The position numbers and the translations under genes were made by a program. A stretch of 42,519 nt of DNA from Alphaproteobacteria bacterium (GTDB taxonomy: Bacteria > Pseudomonadota > Alphaproteobacteria > Micavibrionales > Micavibrionaceae), in assembly GCA_023150415.1 (NCBI GenBank), contig JAKLKY010000001.1, positions 40,552 to 83,070 on the forward strand. The letters run 5' to 3'. Positions 9,181 through 18,099 of this stretch are shown in pieces. How positions within the stretch are numbered: the stretch's first letter is position 1; the number at the start of each line of letters is the position of its first letter. The notes beneath the pieces were generated by a model that was given only the letters and a program-made list of their open reading frames with translations, was not told where the DNA came from and did not search any database.

Positions 9181-10473
9181 ATGGCCAATGTCGCAGTGAT
9201 CGGCGCCCAGTGGGGCGATGAAGGAAAAGGAAAGATTGTCGATTGGCTGTCTTCGCGCGCCGATGTCGTGGTGCGTTTTCAGGGCGGGCATAATGCAGGC
9301 CATACGCTGGTGATTGACGGCGTGGAATACAAACTGTCCTTACTGCCCTCGGGCATTGTGCGGCCGGGCAAAATGTCGGTGATCGGCAATGGCGTGGTGG
9401 TGGATCCGTGGCATCTGGTGAAGGAAATCAAGACCGTGAGCGAAAAGGGCGTGGCTGTCACACCCGATAATCTCATGATCGCCGATAGCGCGCCGCTGAT
9501 CCTGCCTGTGCATCCGGTGCTGGATAAGGCGATGGAGACCGCGCGCGGCGGCAAGGCGCTGGGCACCACGGGGCGCGGCATCGGCCCTGCTTATGAAGAC
9601 AAGGTGGCGCGCCGTGCCGTGCGGGTGTGCGATCTTGAAAATCCGGCGCATCTGCGCGACCGGCTTGAGAATATGATGCTACATCACAACGCACTGTTGC
9701 GCGGGCTCGGCGTGCCGGAAATCAGCGTGGATGAGATCTACACTCAGTTGCTGGACATCGCGCCGCAGGTTCTGCGGTTCAAGGGTGTGGTGTGGAAAGT
9801 GCTGGATAACGCACGCCGCGACGGCAAGCGAATCTTGTTCGAAGGCGCGCAGGGAGCCATGCTCGATATTGATCACGGCACCTACCCGTTCGTCACGTCG
9901 TCCAATACGATGGCGGCACAGGCAGCGCTGGGCGCGGGCATCGGCCCGGACAGCGTTAATTACGTGCTGGGCATCGCCAAGGCCTATACGACGCGCGTGG
10001 GCTCCGGCCCGTTTCCAACGGAACAGGATAACGATATCGGCCAGGGGCTTCGCGATCGCGGTCATGAATACGGCACGGTGACGGGGCGCAAGCGCCGCTG
10101 CGGCTGGTTTGATGCGGTGATGGTGCGCCAGACGGTTAAAGTCTGCGGCATTCACGGCATCGCCCTGACCAAGCTGGACGTGCTGGATGGGATGAGGGAA
10201 ATCAAAATCTGCGTGGGCTATGAACGGGATGGGCGGCGCCTTGACCATTTTCCCGCCTGCGCGATCCAGCAGGCGCAGATTCAGCCCCTTTATGAAACCA
10301 TGCCCGGCTGGAGCGAAAGCACGCGCGGCGCACGCAGCTGGGCCGAACTGCCGGCTGCGGCAGTGAAATATGTGCGTCATATCGAAGAGTTGATCGGGGC
10401 GCCTGTGAGCGTGTTGTCCACCTCGCCGGAGCGCGATGACACCATTCTGATGCGCGATCCGTTCTTAGGGTAA
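9181..10473 (+). CDS. purA: Adenylosuccinate synthetase PurA
   Basis: PurA makes adenylosuccinate from IMP, aspartate and GTP, the first committed step to AMP. The GTP-binding P loop [11 protein letters not shown] is at residues 8-18 with catalytic Asp13, and the second catalytic residue, His41, lies in GGHNAGHT. The signatures [14 protein letters not shown] (about 129-142) and the C-terminal base-binding loop (LSTSPERDD) are present. The 430-residue length is standard. An AAGGAA site precedes the ATG. It is co-directional with glmM. Confidence 0.98.
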   Translation: MANVAVIGAQWGDEGKGKIVDWLSSRADVVVRFQGGHNAGHTLVIDGVEYKLSLLPSGIVRPGKMSVIGNGVVVDPWHLVKEIKTVSEKGVAVTPDNLMIADSAPLILPVHPVLDKAMETARGGKALGTTGRGIGPAYEDKVARRAVRVCDLENPAHLRDRLENMMLHHNALLRGLGVPEISVDEIYTQLLDIAPQVLRFKGVVWKVLDNARRDGKRILFEGAQGAMLDIDHGTYPFVTSSNTMAAQAALGAGIGPDSVNYVLGIAKAYTTRVGSGPFPTEQDNDIGQGLRDRGHEYGTVTGRKRRCGWFDAVMVRQTVKVCGIHGIALTKLDVLDGMREIKICVGYERDGRRLDHFPACAIQQAQIQPLYETMPGWSESTRGARSWAELPAAAVKYVRHIEELIGAPVSVLSTSPERDDTILMRDPFLG

Positions 10474-10562
10474 ATATAGATCCCCAATCGTTTTACTTTT
10501 ACTGCTTTTATGATTAAAGTGAAATATGGCGCAGGAGGCGCCGTCCAAGCCATTCACTGTGC

Positions 10563-12659
10563 ATGAGTAAAGAAACCCCTACCGCTCCTGTTGAGGATAA
10601 ATCCCTTGTGGACAAATCACCGGTGCCGATGCCAAAAAAAGCGGCACGCGGGGATCGGGTCGTTTTCGATGATGACGTCGAGATTTGCTATACGGAACGC
10701 CTGCCGGAATATGATATCGGCGATGTGAAAGCCTATGCTGCAGAGGCACGTGCGGGCGCTGAGGGGGTCTTTTTTGCCTTGGTTTGTGAGCGTCGCTTGG
10801 TGCCGCGTGATATTGCTGCGAATGTTTACAGCAGTGTTCTTAACCCTTCACTGATTCCATTGCATGGAAAGAATGTGATTTTCTGGCCGCCAGAGAATGG
10901 ACAGCGTTTCGTACTCGTGTATAAGGGCTCGCTTGGCAATCCTATTTTAAAGCGAGGCGATAAAGAGGCCCTGGGCTGGCGGCAAGAGAAAGTCATGCAG
11001 TCCGTGCTTAGGCCCTTGGTCGGTGTCTTGCAGGATTTCCGCGACCGTGATTTCGTGCATGGCTGCATAAACCCCTTTAATATTTTTGACGGCAATCAGA
11101 AAGGAAATCTGGAGCGGGTGCTTCTGGGTGATTGTCTTTCCGTGCCACCATCCTTTGCCCAACCTGCCCTCTATGAGACCATCGAGCGGTCAATGGCTCA
11201 TCCCCTGGCGCGCGGCAAAGGTACGCATGTTGATGATTTATATTCTTTCGGCGTGACCTTGGCTGTGCTTCTGCGCAACGCGGATCCCCTGCATGGGATG
11301 AGCGAGGAAGACGTCATCCGCGAAAAGATTGAACACGGATCTTACGCTGCAATAACTGGAAAAGACCGCTTTAAAGGCTCGATGCTCGAGCTTCTGCGTG
11401 GGTTGCTCCATGATGATGCCGGACAACGCTGGACCGTTGATGAAGTCTTGGCGTGGATGGATGGTCGGCGGCTCAGTCCGAAGCAACCTATAAAAGCAAA
11501 AAAGGCTGCGCGTCCCTTGGCTTTTGACGGGAAGAAATATATAACCACGTCGCCGCTTGCTATGGATCTTGAAAAAAATCCGCAAGAACTTGTGCGAATT
11601 GTTGATAGCGGTGAATTAGAACAATGGATCAGCCGTTCCCTGGATGATGAGCTGGTAACTGTGCGCGTGGAGCAAGCCATTCGTGCAGCGCGTGAAAAAG
11701 GAATAGGTCCTGGCTACGAGAACCGCCTTTTGTCAATGCTTTCCAGCGCGATTGATCCCGGCGCACCCATACGTTTTCATGGTTTGCGCATGATGGGCGA
11801 TGGTGTGGGAGCTTTTCTTGCCGACCATTTTGCCATGCGCCATGATCTGCAACCCTTTACCGAGTTTTTTACACTTGGCATTGGACTGAACTGGATCACA
11901 AATCAGACCAATCCCACCATCGATGTGGGGACACTGATCTCGCGCTTTGACTTCTGCCGCAGTTACGTGCGTCAAAATAAAATTGGGTACGGTCTGGAAC
12001 GCTGCCTCTATCTTCTCTGTCCGGAAAGCCCATGCATGAGCGAGAAGATTAAGGATTACGTCGTTTTATCGCCTGAGCATCTCATTAACGCATTCGAAGA
12101 TTTATGCCAGAAGAATAAAGCTCCGACGCTTTATCTTGACCGCCACAGTGCTGCCTTTCTAGCCGCTAAGGATTCAAAACTTATCGATCCCTATTTATAT
12201 GACTTGGCACAGCCTGACCGATATAGGCAAGTCCTGGGGAATTTGAAATGTCTGGCGGCCATGCAAAAGAAGCTTTCTTTGGGCGCTTTCCCAGGGATTG
12301 CGCAGAATCTTTCGCGAGAATTAAGTGTCGTTTATGCAAGGATTCACAACCAAGATACGCGTCAACAATTAGAGGTCGCGGTCAATCGGGCTGCGTCCGA
12401 GGGCGACATTAAGCGCATGGCCGTAATTCTTGACAACCCGGATATCTACGCCAAGGACTTTTATGGTTTCAGAGACGCAATGAAGGAATATGCCGATCTT
12501 CGCAAAGAATACCACAATCTTAAACGCAGTCTCGAAGATCAGGCCAGTTTCGGCAAGACCACAGGTCATGATATTGCGGCTTTGGTGTCCAGTATTCTAG
12601 CGGGTTTGATTATTCTGTTTCTGGCGTTTATGTTTTTTACCAACAAGTCAATTATGTGA
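10563..12659 (+). CDS. Membrane-anchored pseudokinase with large C-terminal domain
   Basis: The 698-residue protein has a kinase-like fold at about residues 30-300 whose catalytic residues are replaced. The catalytic loop reads HGCINPFN instead of HRDLKPxN, the metal motif reads LGDCL instead of DFG, and no ATP-binding lysine is evident in the N-lobe. DLYSFGVTLAVLL and RWTVDEVL match later kinase subdomains. A helical domain follows (about 340-650), with a single transmembrane helix near the C-terminus (SSILAGLIILFLAFMFF), so most of the protein should be cytoplasmic. The ATG overlaps no gene; an AGGAGG 24 bp upstream is too distant and lies in a small GGCGC hairpin. Its last bases overlap the next gene. 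Confidence 0.8.
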   Translation: MSKETPTAPVEDKSLVDKSPVPMPKKAARGDRVVFDDDVEICYTERLPEYDIGDVKAYAAEARAGAEGVFFALVCERRLVPRDIAANVYSSVLNPSLIPLHGKNVIFWPPENGQRFVLVYKGSLGNPILKRGDKEALGWRQEKVMQSVLRPLVGVLQDFRDRDFVHGCINPFNIFDGNQKGNLERVLLGDCLSVPPSFAQPALYETIERSMAHPLARGKGTHVDDLYSFGVTLAVLLRNADPLHGMSEEDVIREKIEHGSYAAITGKDRFKGSMLELLRGLLHDDAGQRWTVDEVLAWMDGRRLSPKQPIKAKKAARPLAFDGKKYITTSPLAMDLEKNPQELVRIVDSGELEQWISRSLDDELVTVRVEQAIRAAREKGIGPGYENRLLSMLSSAIDPGAPIRFHGLRMMGDGVGAFLADHFAMRHDLQPFTEFFTLGIGLNWITNQTNPTIDVGTLISRFDFCRSYVRQNKIGYGLERCLYLLCPESPCMSEKIKDYVVLSPEHLINAFEDLCQKNKAPTLYLDRHSAAFLAAKDSKLIDPYLYDLAQPDRYRQVLGNLKCLAAMQKKLSLGAFPGIAQNLSRELSVVYARIHNQDTRQQLEVAVNRAASEGDIKRMAVILDNPDIYAKDFYGFRDAMKEYADLRKEYHNLKRSLEDQASFGKTTGHDIAALVSSILAGLIILFLAFMFFTNKSIM

Positions 12660-13162
12660 GCATGGCAAAGAAGAAGAAAAAGCCGGTCGGTTATCAGGGC
12701 CAGATTTTATTGATCTTTGGCGGCATTACGGCAGCGGTCTTTTTGCCAACGACTGTTTTGTTAGCAATCGGGTGCCTGCCCACAGTTGTTGCTGCCTTCG
12801 TCGACAGTAGTCGGCGTAAAACGCAGGCGATTACAGTGGGCGCGATGAATATTGCAGGCTGTGCCCCCTTCGTGTTCGAGCTATGGCAGAATGGCAACGG
12901 CATGACCAAGGCAATTAGCATCGTCACAGATCCAATGATTATCGTTGTCATGTATACGGCTGCGGCGATCGGCTATCTGATTGATTGGTCCATGACCGGG
13001 ATCGTGGCCAATGTGCTTTATCAAAGAGGTCTGGCCCGCCAGAAGGCGATCATCGCGCGGCAGGAAGCACTGGTGGAAATCTGGGGCAAGGAAGTCACAG
13101 GTGAAATTCCGCTCGATCAATGGGGATTTGCGCTGGATTCGCAGCGCGACAAAAGGCACTGA
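12656..13162 (+). CDS. Small multi-pass membrane protein, partner of the pseudokinase
   Basis: This is a protein of about 168 residues with a lysine-rich N-terminus (AKKKKKPVG) and three or four hydrophobic segments (about residues 15-45, 58-75 and 88-115), followed by a charged cytoplasmic tail. The family is not recognised. Its GTG start overlaps the pseudokinase stop (GTGA arrangement), with an alternative ATG at 12662. The coupling argues that the two products act together at the inner membrane. The gene ends 4 bp before the end of the convergent TPR lipoprotein gene. Confidence 0.75.
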   Translation: MSMAKKKKKPVGYQGQILLIFGGITAAVFLPTTVLLAIGCLPTVVAAFVDSSRRKTQAITVGAMNIAGCAPFVFELWQNGNGMTKAISIVTDPMIIVVMYTAAAIGYLIDWSMTGIVANVLYQRGLARQKAIIARQEALVEIWGKEVTGEIPLDQWGFALDSQRDKRH

Positions 13163-13166
13163 ACAT

Positions 13167-13859
13167 TCACCCTTTCAGCGGTTTGCTCTTCGGTTTTGGA
13201 ATAACGCCCTTTTTGGCCTGTTGCAGGGCCATGATGATCCTTAAATTGCGTTCGACATCCGTGTCATGAGGCGCACGCTCTTTGGCCTGGTATAGGACGT
13301 CTAGGGATTCGTCGATTTTTTTCTGTGCTGCTAGATTAAGCGCCAGATCATTCATCAAGCTTGTTGGCTCTTCCTTCCAATGTGCCAAGGCATCGCGGAA
13401 AGCCTTTTCCGCCTCAGCATGCTTTTCCTGTTTTTCTAGGCCAAGTGCGAGTTGATAAAGGGCATTGGGATTGTCGGGGGTCTTCTCCAGTGCCTTTTTC
13501 GCATATTGCGTTGTTGCTACGTAGTTACCCAGTTTGTACTGAATTTGGGCAAAATAAAGCGCGATATTGGCCGATGCGTCTTCCGCATTGGCAAACGGCG
13601 AGAGGATAAGCGCGGCGCGTTCGGTGTCGCCCGCAATATTCAACGCCTCCGCGTAATTTAGGGCCGTGAGCGGATCATCACTCTTCTTCGAATAACTTTG
13701 CTCGGCCGCGTCTAACGAGAGCGGCGTATGATGCGACATACCCTCAGCCTGTGTCCGGTAATGAACTTGTGTGTCGGTTGTGGCGCAGGCACCCAAGGCC
13801 AAACAAGCCGCTAACCCAACCCAACGAAAAAATGAATGAAAGGCCACGCTGCGCTCCAT
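13167..13859 (-). CDS. TPR lipoprotein (TadD/PilF-like)
   Basis: The 230-residue product has a lipoprotein signal peptide with lipobox LGAC (Cys25). The remainder is built of tetratricopeptide repeats, for example ALNYAEALNIAGDTERA, NIALYFAQIQYKLGNYV and PNALYQLALGLEKQEKHAEA. Lipoproteins of this size and build include TadD and PilF, which help assemble pilus secretins. No secretin or tad gene lies nearby, so that role is only a possibility. It is transcribed in the same direction as tRNA-Val and cpdR just upstream. Confidence 0.82.
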   Translation of the reverse strand: MERSVAFHSFFRWVGLAACLALGACATTDTQVHYRTQAEGMSHHTPLSLDAAEQSYSKKSDDPLTALNYAEALNIAGDTERAALILSPFANAEDASANIALYFAQIQYKLGNYVATTQYAKKALEKTPDNPNALYQLALGLEKQEKHAEAEKAFRDALAHWKEEPTSLMNDLALNLAAQKKIDESLDVLYQAKERAPHDTDVERNLRIIMALQQAKKGVIPKPKSKPLKG

Positions 13860-13881
13860 GCCAGAGGAAAGGAAAAAATGG

Positions 13882-13953
13882 TGGGCAGTACTGGGTTCGA
13901 ACCAGCGACCCCTGCGATGTCAACACAGTGCTCTACCGCTGAGCTAACTGCCC
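13882..13953 (-). tRNA. tRNA-Val (anticodon GAC)
   Basis: The reverse complement folds as a full cloverleaf: acceptor GGGCAGT/ACTGCCC, D stem GCTC/GAGC, anticodon stem CTGTG/CGCAG around loop TTGACAT (anticodon GAC), five-base variable loop and T arm with TTCGAAC. The discriminator is A, and CCA is not encoded. It lies between cpdR and the TPR lipoprotein gene on the same strand. Confidence 0.97.
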
Positions 13954-14025
13954 GGTCTTACTAATCAGAAGCCATCAAAAAACAGAAATCAGGGAGTTTT
14001 TCAATCATTTTCTTCTGATTTTTTG

Positions 14026-14388
14026 CTAGGCAGCTTTTAACAAACTTTCCACCTGTTTGACCAAATCATTCAAATGAAAGGGTTTTGATAGAATTTTAGC
14101 CGGACTATAATTCTTCTGCGCATCCATGGCCACAGCGGCAAAGCCTGTTATGAACATAACCCTTAGCGCAGGAGACTTGCGAATAGCCTGTTGTGCAAGT
14201 TCGATTCCGTCCATACCGGGCATAACAATATCCGTCAGCAACAAATCAGGACTTTCCGGCCCGTCCAGTGCTGCAAGGGCCGAGAGGCCATCAGCACAGG
14301 CTTCGACGCGGTGTCCCGCCTTTTCCAGCGCCAATTTCAGAAATTGCCGCATGGAGTAATCATCTTCAGCCAAAAGAATATGAGCCAT
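14026..14388 (-). CDS. cpdR: CpdR-type single-domain response regulator
   Basis: The product is a 120-residue receiver domain alone. Phosphoacceptor Asp53 lies in LLLTDIVMPGMDGIEL, the acidic pair is Glu8-Asp9-Asp10, the switch residue is in MFITGFAAVA, and the lysine is in LSKPFHLNDLV. These strings closely match CpdR of Caulobacter and rhizobia, which in its unphosphorylated form primes ClpXP for cell-cycle proteolysis and is phosphorylated by the CckA-ChpT relay. The ATG at 14388 is preferred to the upstream 14412 because AGAAGGA sits at a good distance. tRNA-Val lies downstream, a neighbour I recall for this gene in other Alphaproteobacteria. Confidence 0.93.
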   Translation of the reverse strand: MAHILLAEDDYSMRQFLKLALEKAGHRVEACADGLSALAALDGPESPDLLLTDIVMPGMDGIELAQQAIRKSPALRVMFITGFAAVAMDAQKNYSPAKILSKPFHLNDLVKQVESLLKAA

Positions 14389-14445
14389 AAATTTTTCCTT
14401 CTCTATATTCAATAATGTACGAGTAAAGGCCGAATAGGCAAGGAA

Positions 14446-15441
14446 TTATGCAACATAGTGCACAGTTTCTTGCCCGCTCAAAGGTTGGGGCTTAGGCTCT
14501 TGCCAGTAAGGCAGGCGATAGTTCAGCAAGTCTTCGGGCGTATCCACCGCTGGCCAGAGCTGGGCCACCGCGGCAGCCATTTCAAACACCTCGTGTTCTG
14601 ACACCCGATAGCGCGGGTCCGGTTCGTTAAAGGGTGTCCATCCTTCAATGGAAAGTAAATCAAGGGTGGGATCCGGTGTGGCGGGCCAATTCAACATCAT
14701 TATATTCCCGTCCTCGTCTTCAACAATATCTTCATAAGGGGCGCGCTTATGATCCCAACAGCCACCGACAGCGTGAAGGATGCCATTAATATTCCGAATA
14801 TAGGGAATATGCGTATGGCCGTGGATGATCCCATCGACGCGGTGGGTATTTGCCATCGTATAGACAGTCTGGTCAAATGCACTCATAACTTGCACCAGAC
14901 GTGTGCTTGCGGTTGCTAAATGTTTGGCCAGGGAAAAGGGTTTGCGTTCGCCCTGTAGCACGATGGTTTGCAAGGGCGCAGGACGATCCATTAAAAGCTG
15001 CTCTAAGCTGTCGATCCACAGGCCGAGCTCGCCCTGTATAAAGCCGGAATCGAAAACATCGCCGTGCAAAACCAGAAATTTTTTGTTCTTTGATGTTGTG
15101 TGAATTCGGAAATTGGTGATGATTTCCACGCCATACCGGCGTGTAAGAATTTGATAAAGTGCGCTATCTTGATCGGCAATCTCCGGATCATGATTTCCAG
15201 GATGTATTCTGACACAAACCCCTTTCTTGATAAGATAGATGAGTGTTGCCATCAGAAGATTATAGTGGGGTGGCCACCACCAGCGCCGACGCAATTTCCA
15301 ACCATCAAAATTATCGCCCGTTAATTCAAGGGTTTTGAAGTTGACGGCAAGCAAAGAATTTGTGATGGCTTGGGCATCGGTTGATTTCGCGCCCAGATGT
15401 AAGTCAAACTTCCAAACAATAGGAAATGTTGGTTTTGCCAT
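14446..15441 (-). CDS. UDP-2,3-diacylglucosamine diphosphatase-like metallophosphoesterase (COG2908)
   Basis: The calcineurin-like signature is complete: FDLHLG (first metal residues), GDNFDGW, GNHDPE, HGDVFD and GHTHIP in order. The variant GDxxDGWxLRR followed by Trp-rich WWWPPHYN is typical of the alphaproteobacterial branch related to LpxH, which hydrolyses UDP-2,3-diacylglucosamine in lipid A synthesis; actual substrates of this branch are less certain. The first motif has Phe where Ser is common (SDxHLG). The ATG at 15441 is just before the fold, but a GTG at 15495 is also possible. Neither has a clear ribosome site. The glycosyltransferase gene lies just upstream on the same strand, a pairing familiar from rhizobia. 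Confidence 0.85.
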   Translation of the reverse strand: MAKPTFPIVWKFDLHLGAKSTDAQAITNSLLAVNFKTLELTGDNFDGWKLRRRWWWPPHYNLLMATLIYLIKKGVCVRIHPGNHDPEIADQDSALYQILTRRYGVEIITNFRIHTTSKNKKFLVLHGDVFDSGFIQGELGLWIDSLEQLLMDRPAPLQTIVLQGERKPFSLAKHLATASTRLVQVMSAFDQTVYTMANTHRVDGIIHGHTHIPYIRNINGILHAVGGCWDHKRAPYEDIVEDEDGNIMMLNWPATPDPTLDLLSIEGWTPFNEPDPRYRVSEHEVFEMAAAVAQLWPAVDTPEDLLNYRLPYWQEPKPQPLSGQETVHYVA

Positions 15442-15541
15442 TCTGATTGAATAGTTGAAGACTTGAAGTGGGTCAGAAGAACGAATCAAATTCACATCAG
15501 TATCTTAAACAAATTTAACCAAATCATGCAAAGTCTGGTGC

Positions 15542-16585
15542 TCAACGAATTTGCATCACGATCTCTTCAAATTGCTGACAAGCCAGATCCCAGCTGTAGT
15601 GATCATGCACGTAGTTGGCGCGTTGTTCAGGCGTCCCAGTAACAAGCGCATGCTGCGCCGCTAGGCTTAAGTCATCAGGGTGCATGGCCCCGAGAAAGTC
15701 ATGAGTAATGATATCAACAGGGCCGGTAACGGGAAATGCGGCAATCGGCAACCCGCAGGCAAGTGCTTCGATCAACACGATTCCGAATGTATCGGTGCGC
15801 GAGGGAAAGACAAAAACATCGGCCGAGCGGTAATGATCAGCCAGTTCCTGACCGGTTTTCTTGCCGGTAAAGACGGCTTGCGGATATTGCCGCTGCAGTC
15901 GTTTCAGGCGTGGTCCGTCGCCTACGATCACCTTGGTTCCGGGCCAGGGCATGCTGAGAAAAGCCTCAAGATTTTTTTCAATAGCCACCCGACCGACATA
16001 AAGGGCAATCGGGGGCTTCAAATCCGAGAATAGGGTCTTCTCGCCCGGATAAAAGAGATCGCGATCTATGCCTCGTGTGAGCTGGCGCATGGGCGTGGCG
16101 AACGCCATCTCTTTCAAATGGTTTTCCAGACTAGCCGTGGCGATCATCATGGTCCGGGAAGGGGCATGAAATCGCCTCACAATGCTGCGCGCGAGCGCGC
16201 ATATAGGCTCATAAAGGAAAGGGAATAGTTCGCCACCCAGGCGTTTGGCAGCATAGTCCGGAAAATGCGTATGGTAGGAAGTGGTGAAATCTTGTTTGTG
16301 CAGAATGCAATAGCGCCGTGCGGCCCAACCAAGAGGCCCTTCGGTTGCGATATGAATATGATCCGGATTAAATCTCTTAATCTTTCTACCGAGCCCTTCA
16401 TAGGGAAAAAGCACAAGCCTAATCTCACCATAACCCGGCAAAGCCAGAGTTAGCGGAAAATCCCCTGGTGCAATGACGTCAACGCAATGTCCACGGTTAC
16501 GTAAGCCCTCGGTCAAATGCTCGTAGGTGCGTACAACGCCGTTAACTTGCGGGTGCCAAGCATCTGTGATAATCAGTATTTTCAT
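15542..16585 (-). CDS. GT4-family glycosyltransferase
   Basis: The 347-residue protein begins MKILIITDAWHPQVNGVVRT, the typical start of GT-B retaining glycosyltransferases of the MgtA/PimB type. The C-terminal nucleotide-sugar domain has ALYVGRVAIEKNLEAFL, VIVGDGPRLKRL and the E/DX7E-type segment SRTDTFGIVLIEALACGLP. Such enzymes add hexose or hexuronic acid to lipids. With the adjacent metallophosphoesterase it probably makes a membrane glycolipid; the substrate is unknown. ATG 16585 is chosen over the longer frame from 16639 because the fold begins there. Confidence 0.85.
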   Translation of the reverse strand: MKILIITDAWHPQVNGVVRTYEHLTEGLRNRGHCVDVIAPGDFPLTLALPGYGEIRLVLFPYEGLGRKIKRFNPDHIHIATEGPLGWAARRYCILHKQDFTTSYHTHFPDYAAKRLGGELFPFLYEPICALARSIVRRFHAPSRTMMIATASLENHLKEMAFATPMRQLTRGIDRDLFYPGEKTLFSDLKPPIALYVGRVAIEKNLEAFLSMPWPGTKVIVGDGPRLKRLQRQYPQAVFTGKKTGQELADHYRSADVFVFPSRTDTFGIVLIEALACGLPIAAFPVTGPVDIITHDFLGAMHPDDLSLAAQHALVTGTPEQRANYVHDHYSWDLACQQFEEIVMQIR

Positions 16586-16692
16586 AGTTTTAATACCACT
16601 ATACCTTATTAGAACCCGATCGCACCGTAGACAAGACACCTTGTAAGAAATTAAACTGATGTGGCTATAAGTCCATATTTGAGAAGCCTCTC

Positions 16693-18099
16693 ATGATTCG
16701 CAAGCGTAAGATCTTTTCGCCACTGGTTTTTTGCGCCTTTGCGGTATTGTCCGTCAGCGCGGTGGCTGCGGAATGCGGTATCGATTATCAAATGATCGTT
16801 AACATGCAAAGGCCTGAGCGCATTTCCTACAATGTCTGGGATAATATTTATGGCCATCAGGATTATGAAGAACGCTTTGTCAGCGGTCTGGGTGAGGAAA
16901 GCGGTGGCGTTATTGTAGTGGGCGAGAAATACAAATCGGACCAGGAATTTGTTGATCTTGTGCTTGCACAGATCAATCGTCGGGGGCGCGTGGAGTGGCA
17001 GCAAATTCATGCGATTCCAGCGTTGGTGCATGTACAGAAAATTGTGCGCCTGGCCAATCACTTTGCTGTCATGGGCGAAACGAAGGACAAACAGAAAGAA
17101 TCAAAGCAGATCTGGGTAGGATATTTCGATTCAAAGGGCGCCCTCGTCACGCAAGGAACTATCAATCGCGAGGGGCTTAGTCTTGAAGGCGCAGATCTGA
17201 GCGCTGATTCAACGGGAGAGAACCTTGTGCTCGCGGCAACGGCCTATGATCATAAACGCAAATCAAAGAATGGGATGCTGTTTCGTCTTAATCAAAAAGG
17301 CGCCATTCTCGAGACAAAAACTTTGAAGCCCGGAGCGGATAACACCTTGCAAAGCATTCGCGTCTTGCCTGATCGCGGCTTTATAATGACGGGGCAGGTA
17401 CAAGACGACCAGGGGCGCGCGGTGGGCTGGCTGTTGCGCATGGATGAAGATTTTAATTTCCGCTGGCAAAAGCAATATCCTCGTGGCCTGTCTGCAGAAT
17501 TGCTTTCGGCTGTACCTTACTTGCAGGGCTATATTGCCATTGCAGGCCGTGCAAAGCCTTTACCGGGCGCGGGAGGGCTTTATTCCGCCTGGGTGATGGT
17601 GGTTGAGGACATTGACGGCGATGAATTGTGGGAGCGTTATTTCCGCAGCTCCGCAATGACCGAAGCGCGCGATATCATCGCAGATAAAAACGGCTTGTTA
17701 TCAGTCATGATCAATAACAAGGCACTGAAAAAGAAAACCAACGCAGAAGCAGAGGCTGATGAAAAGGCAAAATCCGCAGACGATGCAGAAATAATAAGCA
17801 AGAATGGGGAAACGGAAGAACAAACATACGAAAGCGGTGACTTTGTTCGACTGCTCTCGCTGAACCCGCGCGGGCTTTTACTGACCTCTGAAGATTATTT
17901 CAATGCGGGCGGTGCTGTGGGCAATCAACTCATTTCGGCGCGCGCCGGTGGAGAGCGTGTAATAATCGGCCAAACCGATGCACTGTATCAGATCGAAATC
18001 AAAGGGCAGGCTGAGCCAGATATCATACGCTCTGTGAACGGCTGGGTATTATCAGCTATCCCGGCCGAGTCATACGTAGATCCCTGCATTCCAAAATGA
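16693..18099 (+). CDS. Secreted beta-rich protein of unknown function
   Basis: The 468-residue product has a signal peptide with probable cleavage after AVAA (residue about 25). The mature part is a series of short strands with recurring patterns such as SGGVIVVGEKY, RGFIMTGQV and GYIAIAGRA, suggestive of a beta-propeller of seven or so weak repeats. A charged, low-complexity insert of Lys, Glu and Ala lies at about residues 350-385. Only two cysteines remain in the mature form, one near each end. I do not recognise the family. The stop overlaps the rluD start by 4 bp (ATGA), so the two genes are translationally coupled although functionally unrelated. Confidence 0.75.
   Translation: MIRKRKIFSPLVFCAFAVLSVSAVAAECGIDYQMIVNMQRPERISYNVWDNIYGHQDYEERFVSGLGEESGGVIVVGEKYKSDQEFVDLVLAQINRRGRVEWQQIHAIPALVHVQKIVRLANHFAVMGETKDKQKESKQIWVGYFDSKGALVTQGTINREGLSLEGADLSADSTGENLVLAATAYDHKRKSKNGMLFRLNQKGAILETKTLKPGADNTLQSIRVLPDRGFIMTGQVQDDQGRAVGWLLRMDEDFNFRWQKQYPRGLSAELLSAVPYLQGYIAIAGRAKPLPGAGGLYSAWVMVVEDIDGDELWERYFRSSAMTEARDIIADKNGLLSVMINNKALKKKTNAEAEADEKAKSADDAEIISKNGETEEQTYESGDFVRLLSLNPRGLLLTSEDYFNAGGAVGNQLISARAGGERVIIGQTDALYQIEIKGQAEPDIIRSVNGWVLSAIPAESYVDPCIPK

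Noticed and set aside
9679-10380. 233-residue - strand open frame inside purA
   Set aside because: Shadow of purA with no family features.
10530-10545. AGGAGG in a GGCGC hairpin as an RNA switch controlling the pseudokinase
   Set aside because: It is 24 bp from the start codon, too far to be its ribosome site, and the stem is only 5 bp.
13963-14020. 9-bp inverted repeat AATCAGAAG/CTTCTGATT between cpdR and tRNA-Val as a terminator
   Set aside because: The loop is about 40 bases and the T run is on the strand without genes, so it is not a convincing terminator.
15505-15520. CtrA-like TTAA...TTAACC near the metallophosphoesterase start
   Set aside because: Spacing is off by one and it lies too close to the start codon; AT-rich chance match is likely.
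16651-17061. 136-residue - strand open frame overlapping the secreted protein gene
   Set aside because: The + strand frame has a signal peptide and continuous coding character; this one has neither.
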